Shown here: positions 15,987 to 24,640 of the stretch, piece after piece
Numbering within the stretch: the first letter of the stretch is position 1
Layout of the letters: every line of letters begins with the position of its first letter
Made by a program: the position numbers and the translations under genes
Notes under the pieces: model-generated
Seen by the model: the letters and a program-made list of their open reading frames with translations, nothing else
Told to the model about the DNA's origin: nothing
Database searches by the model: none
Assembly: GCA_021604845.1 (NCBI GenBank)
Contig: BQJT01000006.1
Location: 1-49,462 of the forward strand
Origin: Cyclobacteriaceae bacterium
GTDB taxonomy: Bacteria > Bacteroidota > Bacteroidia > Cytophagales > Cyclobacteriaceae
Length of the DNA: 49,462 nucleotides
Reading direction: 5' to 3'

Positions 15987-17726
15987 ATGAGCTTAAAGTT
16001 GAAGACAGTAATATGCGTCCTTTTGATGGCGATAGTAAGTTGTAATAAAAAGGAACTGCCACCCGGGTTACCTGATAATGGTGGGTTGTATCTGCCTGGT
16101 GATTTTGAGGCACTGATAGTAGCGGATAGTACCGGGTCGGCCCGGCACCTGGCAGTAAATGACAATGGAGACATATATGTTAAACTACGATATCCGAGTC
16201 CGACGGGAGAGAATGTCGCATTGCGCGATTCGGATGGTGATGGTAAAGCCGATACTATTCAATTGTTCGGTAACTATGGTCAAAAGGGTGCCTATGGTAC
16301 CGCAATGCGAATCTATCAGGGCTACTTATATTTCAGTACCGCCGGCAGGGTTATCCGGCAGAAACTGCTTCCTGGCCAGTTGATTCCTGATGAGGAGTAT
16401 GAGGAAATAGTTATCGACGACTATGAGAATGCGGAGCACGGTTATGAGCACATTGCCAAGCCCATCACCTTTGACAACCAGGGACATGTTTACGTTCCGT
16501 TCGGTGCCCCGGGAGATGTTTGCCAGGAAGAGAATCGCAGACCGGGAGCTCCGGGGCAGGACCCTTGCCCGGAGTTGGAATGGCATGGAGGAATATGGCA
16601 ATTTGATGCCAATAAACCTGGACAGCTTCAAAAAGATGGTTATCGATATGCTACCGGAATTAGAAGTATTGTAGGGATGGAATGGAATCCGGATGTGAAC
16701 GAATTGTATGCCCTGCAGCATGGGCGGGACAACATGCATAGAATGTGGCCTGAACTGTATTCACCCTGGCAAAGCGCCATGCTTCCGTCAGAAGAGTTTC
16801 TGAAGGTGACAGAAGGTTCTGACGCCGGGTGGCCCTATTACTACTACGACCAGATGCAGGAAAAAAAATTGTTAAACCCGGAATACGGAGGGGATGGTAA
16901 AAAGCAGGGTAACGGCGATGAGTACTTGCAGCCCTTGATAGGATTTCCCGGCCACTGGGCGCCAAACGATATTCATTTTTATCAGGGCGATCAATTTCCT
17001 GAGCGATACAAAAAAGGGGCATTTATTGCGTTTCATGGATCTACTATTCGGGACCCATACCCGCAAGCCGGATATTTTATTGGGTTTGTTCCTTTCAAAG
17101 ATGGTCACCCATCCGGCCCCTGGGAAGTATTTGCAGATGGTTTTTCCAAAGTAGATACCATAGTTACTACCAGCGAGGCAGGGTATCGGCCCATGGGAAT
17201 TGCCGAGGGCCCCGATGGGTCTCTGTACATTAGCGAGAGTGAGTATGGAAAGATTTGGCGCATAATGTTCAAGGGCGATAAAAGTGGATTTGGACCAGAG
17301 CAACTGGCTGGAATGGAGAAAAGAAAGCAAATGCCAAACATTAAGACTCCCGACGAAGTTCAGGACAACTTAAGGCCGATGATACTTGAGGCTGGTGGAC
17401 GCTTGTACACGCAGCATTGTGCAGCTTGTCATATGAAGGATGGAAAAGGCGATGGTGTTCGGTTTCCCCCATTGGACGAATCAGAATGGGTGGTAGGTGA
17501 TAGGCGCAAACTAATAGAGATTATAGTTAATGGACTTGAGGGGCAGATTACCGTGAAAGGAGAAACGTTTCTTGGCTCAATGCCTCCTTTTGACTATTTA
17601 TCCGATAAAGAAATTGCATTGATATTGACTTTTATCAGGTCCAACTTCAACAATGACGAGGGTGGAGTAACGGAAAATCAGGTAAGAGTGGTTCGACAGC
17701 AATTGCAGGAACCAGAAGCAATATGA
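15987..17726 (+). CDS. Lipoprotein sugar dehydrogenase (sorbosone dehydrogenase-like) with C-terminal cytochrome c domain
   Basis: Predicted periplasmic or outer-membrane-facing quinoprotein-type dehydrogenase. The leader LLMAIVSC supplies a lipobox with Cys19. Residues about 35-440 form a glucose/sorbosone dehydrogenase-type propeller, with LPGDFEALIVADSTGSARHLAV at the start and ADGFSKVDTIVTTSEAGYRPMGIAEGPDGSLYISE near the last blade. A c-type heme site CAACH is at residues 478-482, with a candidate axial Met532 in GSMPPFDYLSD. The domain order suggests oxidation of a sugar or related alcohol with direct electron transfer to the fused heme. The next gene starts in an ATGA overlap at 17723, so they are translationally coupled. 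Confidence 0.88.
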   Translation: MSLKLKTVICVLLMAIVSCNKKELPPGLPDNGGLYLPGDFEALIVADSTGSARHLAVNDNGDIYVKLRYPSPTGENVALRDSDGDGKADTIQLFGNYGQKGAYGTAMRIYQGYLYFSTAGRVIRQKLLPGQLIPDEEYEEIVIDDYENAEHGYEHIAKPITFDNQGHVYVPFGAPGDVCQEENRRPGAPGQDPCPELEWHGGIWQFDANKPGQLQKDGYRYATGIRSIVGMEWNPDVNELYALQHGRDNMHRMWPELYSPWQSAMLPSEEFLKVTEGSDAGWPYYYYDQMQEKKLLNPEYGGDGKKQGNGDEYLQPLIGFPGHWAPNDIHFYQGDQFPERYKKGAFIAFHGSTIRDPYPQAGYFIGFVPFKDGHPSGPWEVFADGFSKVDTIVTTSEAGYRPMGIAEGPDGSLYISESEYGKIWRIMFKGDKSGFGPEQLAGMEKRKQMPNIKTPDEVQDNLRPMILEAGGRLYTQHCAACHMKDGKGDGVRFPPLDESEWVVGDRRKLIEIIVNGLEGQITVKGETFLGSMPPFDYLSDKEIALILTFIRSNFNNDEGGVTENQVRVVRQQLQEPEAI

Positions 17727-19627
17727 AGATTTATGAACTTGAGTCAGTAAATGTTAGACCCACTTTGATGGAAACATTAATAAAAAAAACAATGCCCAAC
17801 TATCTAATTAGTTCTGTCAATAGCAAAAGAGTGATAAAATACGCTCAAATCAATATAAACTGTCTATTTCTTGTTATTGGATTTCTCATATTTATTGAAA
17901 CGGTTGGGTATGCCCAGGTACAAAACGATATCCGGATTTTGCGGCACCAGGAAGTGCCAATGAAAGACGGCGTTTTATTATATGCCGATGTTTATTTACC
18001 TGTTACAGAAGGAAAGTACCCCACAATAGTGGTTCGCACTCCTTACGGGGTGCAGAGGCCTGGAATGCATCAAACCATGGTGAAGTTTGCTCAACATGGA
18101 TATGCGGTAGTATTGCAGGATGTACGTGGAAGATATGAAAGCCAGGGGGTATGGGAGCCATTCCGGGATGAAGCCAAGGATGGCTATGAGACCATCGAAT
18201 GGGCGGCAAGCCAACCCTGGTCCAACGGGAAAATCGCCACTCAGGGTGGGAGTTATCTTGGCCACAACCAATGGGCAGCAGCCAGTCAGCAGCCTCCTCA
18301 TTTAGTAGCCATATTTCCCATCCTTGCATCAACTAATATTTACTCAAATTGGTGGGGTATGGGAGGCGCTTTTCGACTGAGTTTTAATTATGGATGGGGT
18401 GCGGTCCGTATGCCCAACCGGATCATGCTTCCTCAATATTGGCATACTGCTGATTTCATGCCAGAGAATATGAGATATGAGAATGTATTAATGCATTTAC
18501 CTTTAAAGGATGGTGATTTACAAAGTGCAGGGCATCCGGTGCAGCATTACCGGGACTGGATTACACATCAAAGTTATGACGATTACTGGAAAGAAATTAG
18601 TGACGAGGAACGATTCGACAAAATTAAAGTGCCTGCGCATACCATGGGCGGGTGGTTTGATATTTTTGTTATGGGCACCATTAATGGATATGTGGGAATG
18701 CGAAACCATGGTGCTACTGCTGAAGCACGAAATGGAGCCAGAATGATCATAGGTCCTTGGGGGCACGGCTCTTCCCAATCATTCGGAGGAGTTGATTTTA
18801 CCGCTGATGCTCAATTGGACTATTTTGAAAGACAATTAATGTTCTACGATCGACATCTGAAAGGAATTGAAAACCACCTGGATGACGAGAAACCGGTTAA
18901 ATTATTTTACATGGGTATTAACCAGTGGCGTGATGAAGACGATTGGCCGGTACCCGGGACAGAATACCGAAACTTATATCTTAGCAGCAATCTATCTGCA
19001 CAATCGGTTAGGGGAGATGGCACCTTAAATTTTGAAAAACCGGGCAAAGGTGGTAAAGACACCTACAGTTATGACCCGCAAAATCCAGTACCAACTATTG
19101 GCGGGAATAATTGCTGTGGTACCCCAACTTTATCCGGTCCCAGGGATCAAAGGCCACTTGAAAGAAGGGAGGATGTGCTGGTCTATACCAGTGACTATCT
19201 GGATGAACCGTTGACCATCGCTGGTCCGGTTACCATGCAATTACATGCTGCCACCGACGGGCCAGACACGGATTGGATGATTAAACTGGTCGATGTTTAT
19301 CCTGATGGCTATGCCATGCCTATTTCAGAGGGTATTCTGAGGGCCCGATTCAGGGACGGGCTGGACCAGATGAAGCTACTGACGCCGAACCAGACTTATG
19401 TTTATGAAATTGAAATGACCGGTACAGCCAACGTTTTTCTGCCGGGTCACCGAATCCGGGTAGATATTACTTCCAGTAATTTTCCACAATTCGATCGTAA
19501 TCCCAATACCGGGGAGGACCTGGGAGCAAGTTCCAATATACGGGTGGCACAGCAGTCAGTTTTCCATGGTGGTAAGCAACCGAGTAGGATTATGTTGCCT
19601 GTAGTGAAAGAATTTGCCAAAGATTAA
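17723..19627 (+). CDS. CocE/NonD family hydrolase, exported
   Basis: Alpha/beta hydrolase of the CocE/X-Pro dipeptidyl-peptidase-like family, which splits esters or acyl-peptide bonds. The nucleophile motif GGSYLGH has Ser177; the acid is likely in GGWFDIFVMG and the base in IIGPWGHGS. The C-terminal jellyroll domain characteristic of the family follows (LTIAGPVTMQLHAATDGPDTDW to FLPGHRIRVDITSSNFPQFDRN). A hydrophobic stretch at residues 46-62 precedes GYAQ, giving a Sec-type leader, but from the first ATG this is unusually far in; Met24 (MPNYLISS) may be the true start. The ATGA overlap with the upstream dehydrogenase favours the first ATG. Substrate unknown; a lactone, ester or acylated sugar is possible from context. 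Confidence 0.88.
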   Translation: MKIYELESVNVRPTLMETLIKKTMPNYLISSVNSKRVIKYAQININCLFLVIGFLIFIETVGYAQVQNDIRILRHQEVPMKDGVLLYADVYLPVTEGKYPTIVVRTPYGVQRPGMHQTMVKFAQHGYAVVLQDVRGRYESQGVWEPFRDEAKDGYETIEWAASQPWSNGKIATQGGSYLGHNQWAAASQQPPHLVAIFPILASTNIYSNWWGMGGAFRLSFNYGWGAVRMPNRIMLPQYWHTADFMPENMRYENVLMHLPLKDGDLQSAGHPVQHYRDWITHQSYDDYWKEISDEERFDKIKVPAHTMGGWFDIFVMGTINGYVGMRNHGATAEARNGARMIIGPWGHGSSQSFGGVDFTADAQLDYFERQLMFYDRHLKGIENHLDDEKPVKLFYMGINQWRDEDDWPVPGTEYRNLYLSSNLSAQSVRGDGTLNFEKPGKGGKDTYSYDPQNPVPTIGGNNCCGTPTLSGPRDQRPLERREDVLVYTSDYLDEPLTIAGPVTMQLHAATDGPDTDWMIKLVDVYPDGYAMPISEGILRARFRDGLDQMKLLTPNQTYVYEIEMTGTANVFLPGHRIRVDITSSNFPQFDRNPNTGEDLGASSNIRVAQQSVFHGGKQPSRIMLPVVKEFAKD

Positions 19628-19679
19628 ACGGTAAATCATTTAAAAATTTCAATCACCTGGAGGCACTTAATTATACCAT

Positions 19680-20888
19680 TCAGGAAGCTTGCTCCAGTAA
19701 TTCTTTTACTCGGGTGGCCACGATTCGTTCCTGACCAGGCACCATCATCCAGGTGGTAATTTGTATGTCTTCATCGTGGGGCCAAATATTAATAGAAGGG
19801 TGGCCCACTCTTAAACGCTCACGTATTTCCGCATAGGTTGCTTTTACTTTCTCCTGTTCCCAGGTTACACGCAAGGTAGGCACTTCATTGGCAATTTCAG
19901 GTAGATAAACTTCGGTAGTGACTCCCTCCACAGTATCGATGGCCGCTCGAATGTGATCAATTTGTTCTTCCCACATTTTCCAATCCTTTTGGTGATCCCT
20001 GGCAAGGTAAATCTCCAGAGCCACCAGCATTCCAAGTATTTCTTCTTTATTTACTTTCATGGCCCTGCCAACATTGGTTCTAGGAGGGGTATGCAGTTTG
20101 GCGGCTTCGATATATTTCTTTTTACCTATAAGTAATCCGGCGCTTTGAGGACCCCTTAAACCTTTCCCTCCGGAAAAAGTTACCATATCAAACCCCATCC
20201 TGGTGTACTTAAACAGGTTGTCAACCGGTGGAATATCAGAGGCGCAATCGTTTAATGTTGGGATCTTGTATTTTTTACCCAATTCAACCCATTCCAGGTC
20301 ATTGATCTCTCCTTTATTATTAAACTTGTTTAAAAACCACATCATAGATGTTTTCTCGTTGACCGCTTTTTTTAGGTCTTTCTTGCTTTTTACCAAGACT
20401 AGTTTTGCACCTACGTTGGTAACTGCCCGGACATAACCTCCCATATGCGATTCCTGGAGAATTACTTCATTTTTTAGCCCAGTGGTATCGGGAAGTTGAT
20501 CAACGATTTTTGTATCCATGCCAGAGATAGCTCCTGCGGCAGCAATTGTCATTGCACCAAAACATCCGGAAGATACCACTGCGGCTTCACAGTCTAACAG
20601 TTGGGCAATCCTTTCACCTACCCGGTCTTGTACCGTATCAAGATCCACATATTGACGCCCGGCTACCTTAATACTCTCCAGAACCTCTTCCGGCATTAAA
20701 CAACCGGTCATGGATGTAAAGGGACCAGCACAGTTGATAAACGTTTGCAGGCCAAGTTCTTTAAATAGATCTCTGCCTTGCGCTCCTATTGCCGTAGTGG
20801 TACTGTTTGCAAGTAATCCGGTAGTTGTCAGTCCACTTAGAAATGGAACAGAGGACAACCCTTTTATAAGCTTTCTTCTTGTAATCAT
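19680..20888 (-). CDS. Exported SelA-like PLP enzyme (D-glucosaminate-6-phosphate ammonia-lyase type)
   Basis: Fold type I PLP enzyme of the SelA/DgaE group. The PLP lysine is Lys242 in FSGGKGLRGPQSAGL, and the segments ELGLQTFINCAGPFTSMTG, SSGCFGAMTIAAAGAISG and SHMGGYVRAVTNVGAKLV match this group rather than bona fide selenocysteine synthase. The N-terminus ITRRKLIKGLSS is a twin-arginine-like leader, so the protein is predicted to leave the cytoplasm, which is odd for a PLP enzyme unless it is exported folded with cofactor, as Tat allows. In other bacteria these proteins are encoded beside an EF0837-type amidohydrolase; one is encoded here at 22559. A role in amino-acid or amino-sugar elimination is inferred. 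Confidence 0.82.
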   Translation of the reverse strand: MITRRKLIKGLSSVPFLSGLTTTGLLANSTTTAIGAQGRDLFKELGLQTFINCAGPFTSMTGCLMPEEVLESIKVAGRQYVDLDTVQDRVGERIAQLLDCEAAVVSSGCFGAMTIAAAGAISGMDTKIVDQLPDTTGLKNEVILQESHMGGYVRAVTNVGAKLVLVKSKKDLKKAVNEKTSMMWFLNKFNNKGEINDLEWVELGKKYKIPTLNDCASDIPPVDNLFKYTRMGFDMVTFSGGKGLRGPQSAGLLIGKKKYIEAAKLHTPPRTNVGRAMKVNKEEILGMLVALEIYLARDHQKDWKMWEEQIDHIRAAIDTVEGVTTEVYLPEIANEVPTLRVTWEQEKVKATYAEIRERLRVGHPSINIWPHDEDIQITTWMMVPGQERIVATRVKELLEQAS

Positions 20889-21012
20889 TTGATAACCTTG
20901 TTCAAAGTCTGTTATTTTTTATACCTGTAATCGTGTGATTAAGCCAAATTAAGTTCGCTTCTTTTTGGTGTTATATCAAGTTTTTGTAATAGTAAGTGCA
21001 ATAACAGGATGA

Positions 21013-22329
21013 TCAAGACAGCACTGCATTGGCAACTCGAAGCGCGTTACCCCCAAGAATTTTTTGAATGTCATAATCTGAGTACCCCATCATAACCAGT
21101 CCAACAGTAAATAAAGGCCAATTTGTCCATGCCATACTTTGTATCATTTCAGGGCTGGTAACAAAAGGGTCTTCCGGCCACAACCCCTCAAAACGTGTCC
21201 TGCTTTTTGGGTATGCATTTACCAGGTTACCCTCCTCCTCTGCATACTTTGAGCTGTACCCTTTATCAGTGCCTATACCTACATAGTCAAACCCAAACTT
21301 TTTCGCCACAAAATCAATATGCTTCATCATTGCCGAAATATCTCCGGTTCCACCTAGAAATCTTGGGATGCAGCATATACCTATGTATCCACCGGAATCA
21401 GCAACAGCCTTAATCACTTCATCCGGTTTTGACCTGATATGCTCTTTGATTGAGGCTGAAGTACTATGACTCGCCACTACCGGCCGCTCAGAAATACGGG
21501 CGGCTTCAAGACTTGTTCGCCAACCAGAATGCGCGATATCTACAATTACTCCAACCTTATTCATTCTTTTCACCACAGCCTTACCAAATTCACTCAAGCC
21601 TGCATTTGATGTTTCGGCACATCCATCACCAATTTTATTACGACGGTTATAGGTAAGGTGCATCATTCGGATTCCAAGCTGAAAAAAGACCCGGATATAT
21701 CTCAGTTCCTCTTCTTCTGACACCCATTCCTGAGGCAAGGGTACTCCGTTTCCACTAAAATATAACACCCTTCGGTCTTCATTTTTAGCCCGGACAATAT
21801 CCTCTGGCAATACTGCCTTGGTTACAAAATCACCCATCATGTCCGTGGTATAGGTATAATGAGCAAGCCTCTTGATTAGCTTATTTATAGCATTTCCTTC
21901 TTCTCCGGCATTTTGAAAAATACAAGTTACTCCGGAAGCTTTCCACGCATTTTCATACTCAATTCTTTCCCGTTCGCTTTCCACAAAACGGGTCATCATC
22001 ATATCTTCTTTCAGGTCGTGTATCTCAAGTACGGAGGCATTTTCACCAATAGTCTCGGCCATCAATTTACCGTCGATTGCCGCGTAAGGCTGAAAGCTAT
22101 AGGTATCAAATACCAGAGAGTTTTTATGTAATTCAAGGCCGTGCTCCAGTTGACTTTTTGAGGGCTTCAGAATACTTAATGCCACCTCATACGCATCTTT
22201 CATATCAGGGGTCATCTCAAATGACCTGGATCTCTTTTGAATAAACCTTAATAGATTGCTTCCTTCCAGTTTGGTGGTGGATAAGATTGGAAATGCTAGT
22301 GCTGTTTTTAAAAATTGACCTCGTTTCAT
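21013..22329 (-). CDS. Membrane dipeptidase (M19)-like protein lacking the first zinc-ligand pair
   Basis: M19 renal-dipeptidase fold. The family core is clear: HLTYNRRNKIGDGCAET, GLSEFGKAVVKRMNKVG, VDIAHSGW with His267 and VASHSTSASI with His288, then YIGICCIPRFL. The usual N-terminal DGHND ligand pair is replaced: residues 75-79 read DTYSF, with Tyr77 and Phe79 where His and Asp are expected. This suggests that the second metal site is lost or rebuilt, so the protein may bind one metal, use a different substrate or be inactive. The leader MKRGQFLKTALAFPILS resembles a Tat signal but has Lys-Arg instead of twin Arg. Length 438 residues. It follows the divergent amidohydrolase and lies 124 bases upstream of the SelA-like gene in the same direction. 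Confidence 0.85.
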   Translation of the reverse strand: MKRGQFLKTALAFPILSTTKLEGSNLLRFIQKRSRSFEMTPDMKDAYEVALSILKPSKSQLEHGLELHKNSLVFDTYSFQPYAAIDGKLMAETIGENASVLEIHDLKEDMMMTRFVESERERIEYENAWKASGVTCIFQNAGEEGNAINKLIKRLAHYTYTTDMMGDFVTKAVLPEDIVRAKNEDRRVLYFSGNGVPLPQEWVSEEEELRYIRVFFQLGIRMMHLTYNRRNKIGDGCAETSNAGLSEFGKAVVKRMNKVGVIVDIAHSGWRTSLEAARISERPVVASHSTSASIKEHIRSKPDEVIKAVADSGGYIGICCIPRFLGGTGDISAMMKHIDFVAKKFGFDYVGIGTDKGYSSKYAEEEGNLVNAYPKSRTRFEGLWPEDPFVTSPEMIQSMAWTNWPLFTVGLVMMGYSDYDIQKILGGNALRVANAVLS

Positions 22330-22392
22330 ATGATGAATATTAAATCGATTTGAATTTGAAAAATATACCGGTTATCAAAACCATTGCCTAAA

Positions 22393-22410
22393 TCAATATA
22401 GCAATATTGA
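22393..22410. promoter_or_regulatory. Operator-like palindrome between divergent genes
   Basis: Perfect inverted repeat with arms TCAATAT (22393-22399) and ATATTGA (22404-22410) and a 4-base spacer, in the 229-base gap between the divergent M19-like and amidohydrolase genes. Position and symmetry suit a dimeric repressor or activator site. The half-site CAATAT also occurs in the palindrome at 32063. Confidence 0.4.
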
Positions 22411-22558
22411 AAACGATTATCCGGGATGTTCAAATTCCTGGTCTTTTTTGGCATAATCAGTTGAGCTATGTATCTTTCTTGGCGGCACTTCATGTTGTTG
22501 TTTGAGACGGCGGCGAAGTGCTTTCACTCCAATATTTGACTCTTAAATAAATGAAAGT

Positions 22559-23806
22559 ATGAACAAGTTAACGGCCCTTCTCCTGATAATGGTATTTGCA
22601 TTTCTAAACAACATCACAGCCCAGGAAATAGACCTCCTTATTAAAAATGGTCTGCTTATCGACCCTAAAAATGGAGTATCCGAAGCTATGGATGTGGCAA
22701 TCAGCGATGGTAAGATACATCAGGTGGCTAAAAATATTAATGGCAATCGCGCCCAGAAGGTTATAGATGCAGAAGGTCTATATATTGCACCGGGTTTGAT
22801 TGACCTGCATACTCACAATTTTGCAGGTACTCAGAAAGATGCCATGTACAGCAACGGCTGGAACAGTTTGGCGCCGGATGGATTTACTTTTCGTGCAGGG
22901 GTAACCACGGTTGTCGATCAGGGCTGTGCAGGCTGGCGTAACTTTGGAACTTTTAAGGAAAATATTATCGATAAATCCAAGACCCGGGTGCTTGCATTTG
23001 TAAACATTGTTGGCTCGGGAATGAAGGGAGGCGCGGTAGAACAGAACCTGGCGGACATGGATCCCAAATTAGCAGCGATGGCAGTTAAAAAATATCCGGA
23101 AATAGTAGGGGTAAAAGTAGCTCATTATATCGGACCTGAATGGATGCCTGTAGAAAACGCAGTAAAAGCCGGGGACCTGGCGGATGTGCCGGTAATGGTA
23201 GACTTTGGAACCTCAGAACCAGTGCTTTCTCTGGAAACCCTGCTAATGGAGAAACTTCGGCCAGGCGATATACTAACCCATTGCTATGGCGCTACCAGGG
23301 GAAGAGGGCATGTTGTAGATGATAGTGGTAACCTCAATGCTTTTGCTTTACGTGCCCAGCAGCGAGGAATTATATTTGATGTCGGACATGGTGGAGGAAG
23401 TTTTGAATTTACCCAGGGTATACCGGCGATCGAACAAGGCCTTAAACCCAACTCTATTAGTACGGACCTGCATATTGGCAGTATGAATGGTGGCATGAAG
23501 GACCAGTTGAATGTGATGTCGAAATTCCTGAATATGGGCCTGACGCTTGAGGAAGTAATCGAACGATCCACCTGGAATCCTGCGCAAATAATCAAACGTA
23601 CCGATTTGGGTCACCTTACGGTAGGTGCAGAGGCAGACCTGGTGCTGCTGGAGTTGCTGGAAGGGGAATTTGGCTTTATTGATGTAGCGGGATTTCGTAT
23701 GGACGGCACTAAAAAGCTGGAGTGTGAACTGACTGTGAAAGGTGGCCAGGTGATGTGGGATTTAAACGGGATTAGCAGGCCGCATTGGAGTGAGGCAAAG
23801 CAGTGA
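22559..23806 (+). CDS. Exported amidohydrolase/deacetylase family metallohydrolase (EF0837 type)
   Basis: Amidohydrolase-superfamily enzyme with a Sec leader (LTALLLIMVFAFLNNITAQ). All expected metal ligands are visible: HTH at residues 84-86 in LIDLHTHNFAG, a candidate carboxylated Lys186 in VGVKVAHYIG, His241 in ILTHCYGATRG, His277 in DVGHGGGSF and Asp303 in SISTDLHIG. The pattern TDLHIGSMNGGMKDQLNVMSKFL is characteristic of the deacetylase-like subgroup that often pairs with SelA-like PLP proteins. Substrate is likely an N-acyl or O-acyl compound with a chiral carboxylate; this is inferred from relatives. The following PhyH-type gene begins with the base after its stop, so the two are coupled. 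Confidence 0.87.
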   Translation: MNKLTALLLIMVFAFLNNITAQEIDLLIKNGLLIDPKNGVSEAMDVAISDGKIHQVAKNINGNRAQKVIDAEGLYIAPGLIDLHTHNFAGTQKDAMYSNGWNSLAPDGFTFRAGVTTVVDQGCAGWRNFGTFKENIIDKSKTRVLAFVNIVGSGMKGGAVEQNLADMDPKLAAMAVKKYPEIVGVKVAHYIGPEWMPVENAVKAGDLADVPVMVDFGTSEPVLSLETLLMEKLRPGDILTHCYGATRGRGHVVDDSGNLNAFALRAQQRGIIFDVGHGGGSFEFTQGIPAIEQGLKPNSISTDLHIGSMNGGMKDQLNVMSKFLNMGLTLEEVIERSTWNPAQIIKRTDLGHLTVGAEADLVLLELLEGEFGFIDVAGFRMDGTKKLECELTVKGGQVMWDLNGISRPHWSEAKQ

Positions 23807-24580
23807 TTGGAGGTGTTAAAGGAATTGGGAGTTAATGAAAATGTCCTAAATCCACAGGAAAAGCAATTCCTGGATCAAAATGGGTATCTTATCCTTGGGC
23901 AATTACTATCTCCATCGGAGCTTAATGATATTAGAAGCCATTTACAAAGGCTGATGGATTCAGAAGCTGAATTCGCTGGTTCTGAGCTGTTGGATTCGAA
24001 GCACATTCGCCATCCCAAAGAACTCGGCGTTGATCGTTTAGCTGATTTGGTGAACAAGGGAGCCATATTCGATAAATTCTATACCCACCCGCGGTTATTA
24101 GCTACTATAGCACACGTACTGGGGGCTGAGTTCAAACTTTCAGCATTGAACTACAGGGCTTCACTCAAAGGTTATGGGTTGCAAAAGTTGCATGTAGATT
24201 GGCATGAGGCTGTTTTACCTGGTGAATACCAGGTTTGTAATTCCATTTGGCTACTGGATGATTTTTCAAAAGAGAACGGCGCTACCCGGTTAGTGCCAGG
24301 CTCTCAAGTGATGGGGGTACTACCTCAAGATGTACTGGAAGATCCATATGCCCCGCATCGGGAAGAGATACTACTGGAAGCACCCGCTGGTACGGTGGCA
24401 GTATTTAACTCTCACACCTGGCACGGGGGAACCGTTAATCAAACGGATAACCCGCGCCGTGCCATTCACAGCTACTTCTGCCGACGGCACCAACCGCAGC
24501 AAGTGGATCAAAAGCGATATATTAAACCAGAGACCCTGAACAGGATAAGCCCTGCGGTTAGACGGCTACTGGAAGTTTAG
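23807..24580 (+). CDS. Phytanoyl-CoA dioxygenase (PhyH) family protein
   Basis: Fe(II)/2-oxoglutarate-dependent oxygenase fold of the PhyH family, cytoplasmic. The facial triad is visible: His129 and Asp131 in KLHVDWHE and His206 in HTWHGGTV; the 2-oxoglutarate arginine is likely Arg217 or Arg218 in NPRRAIHSYF. Members hydroxylate small metabolites as well as acyl-CoA, so the substrate is open. The start is taken as TTG at 23807, directly after the amidohydrolase stop; GTG at 23813 is possible. Zero intergenic distance indicates a shared operon. It is the last gene of the island and runs towards the tandem-repeat array at 24641. Confidence 0.87.
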   Translation: MEVLKELGVNENVLNPQEKQFLDQNGYLILGQLLSPSELNDIRSHLQRLMDSEAEFAGSELLDSKHIRHPKELGVDRLADLVNKGAIFDKFYTHPRLLATIAHVLGAEFKLSALNYRASLKGYGLQKLHVDWHEAVLPGEYQVCNSIWLLDDFSKENGATRLVPGSQVMGVLPQDVLEDPYAPHREEILLEAPAGTVAVFNSHTWHGGTVNQTDNPRRAIHSYFCRRHQPQQVDQKRYIKPETLNRISPAVRRLLEV

Positions 24581-24640
24581 CTAGTGCCCGGGTTTACGCG
24601 TCGATGATTTAAAAAGTACCACTGCTCAAGTTGGAGGTTA

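Noticed and set aside
16872-17330. 152-residue reverse-strand frame inside the sugar dehydrogenase
   Set aside because: Entirely within a convincing gene on the other strand, no recognisable domain.
19680-20888. True selenocysteine synthase (SelA)
   Set aside because: It has an export-type leader, lies with catabolic genes and no selB, selD or tRNA-Sec is visible; the sequence fits the SelA-like lyase group.
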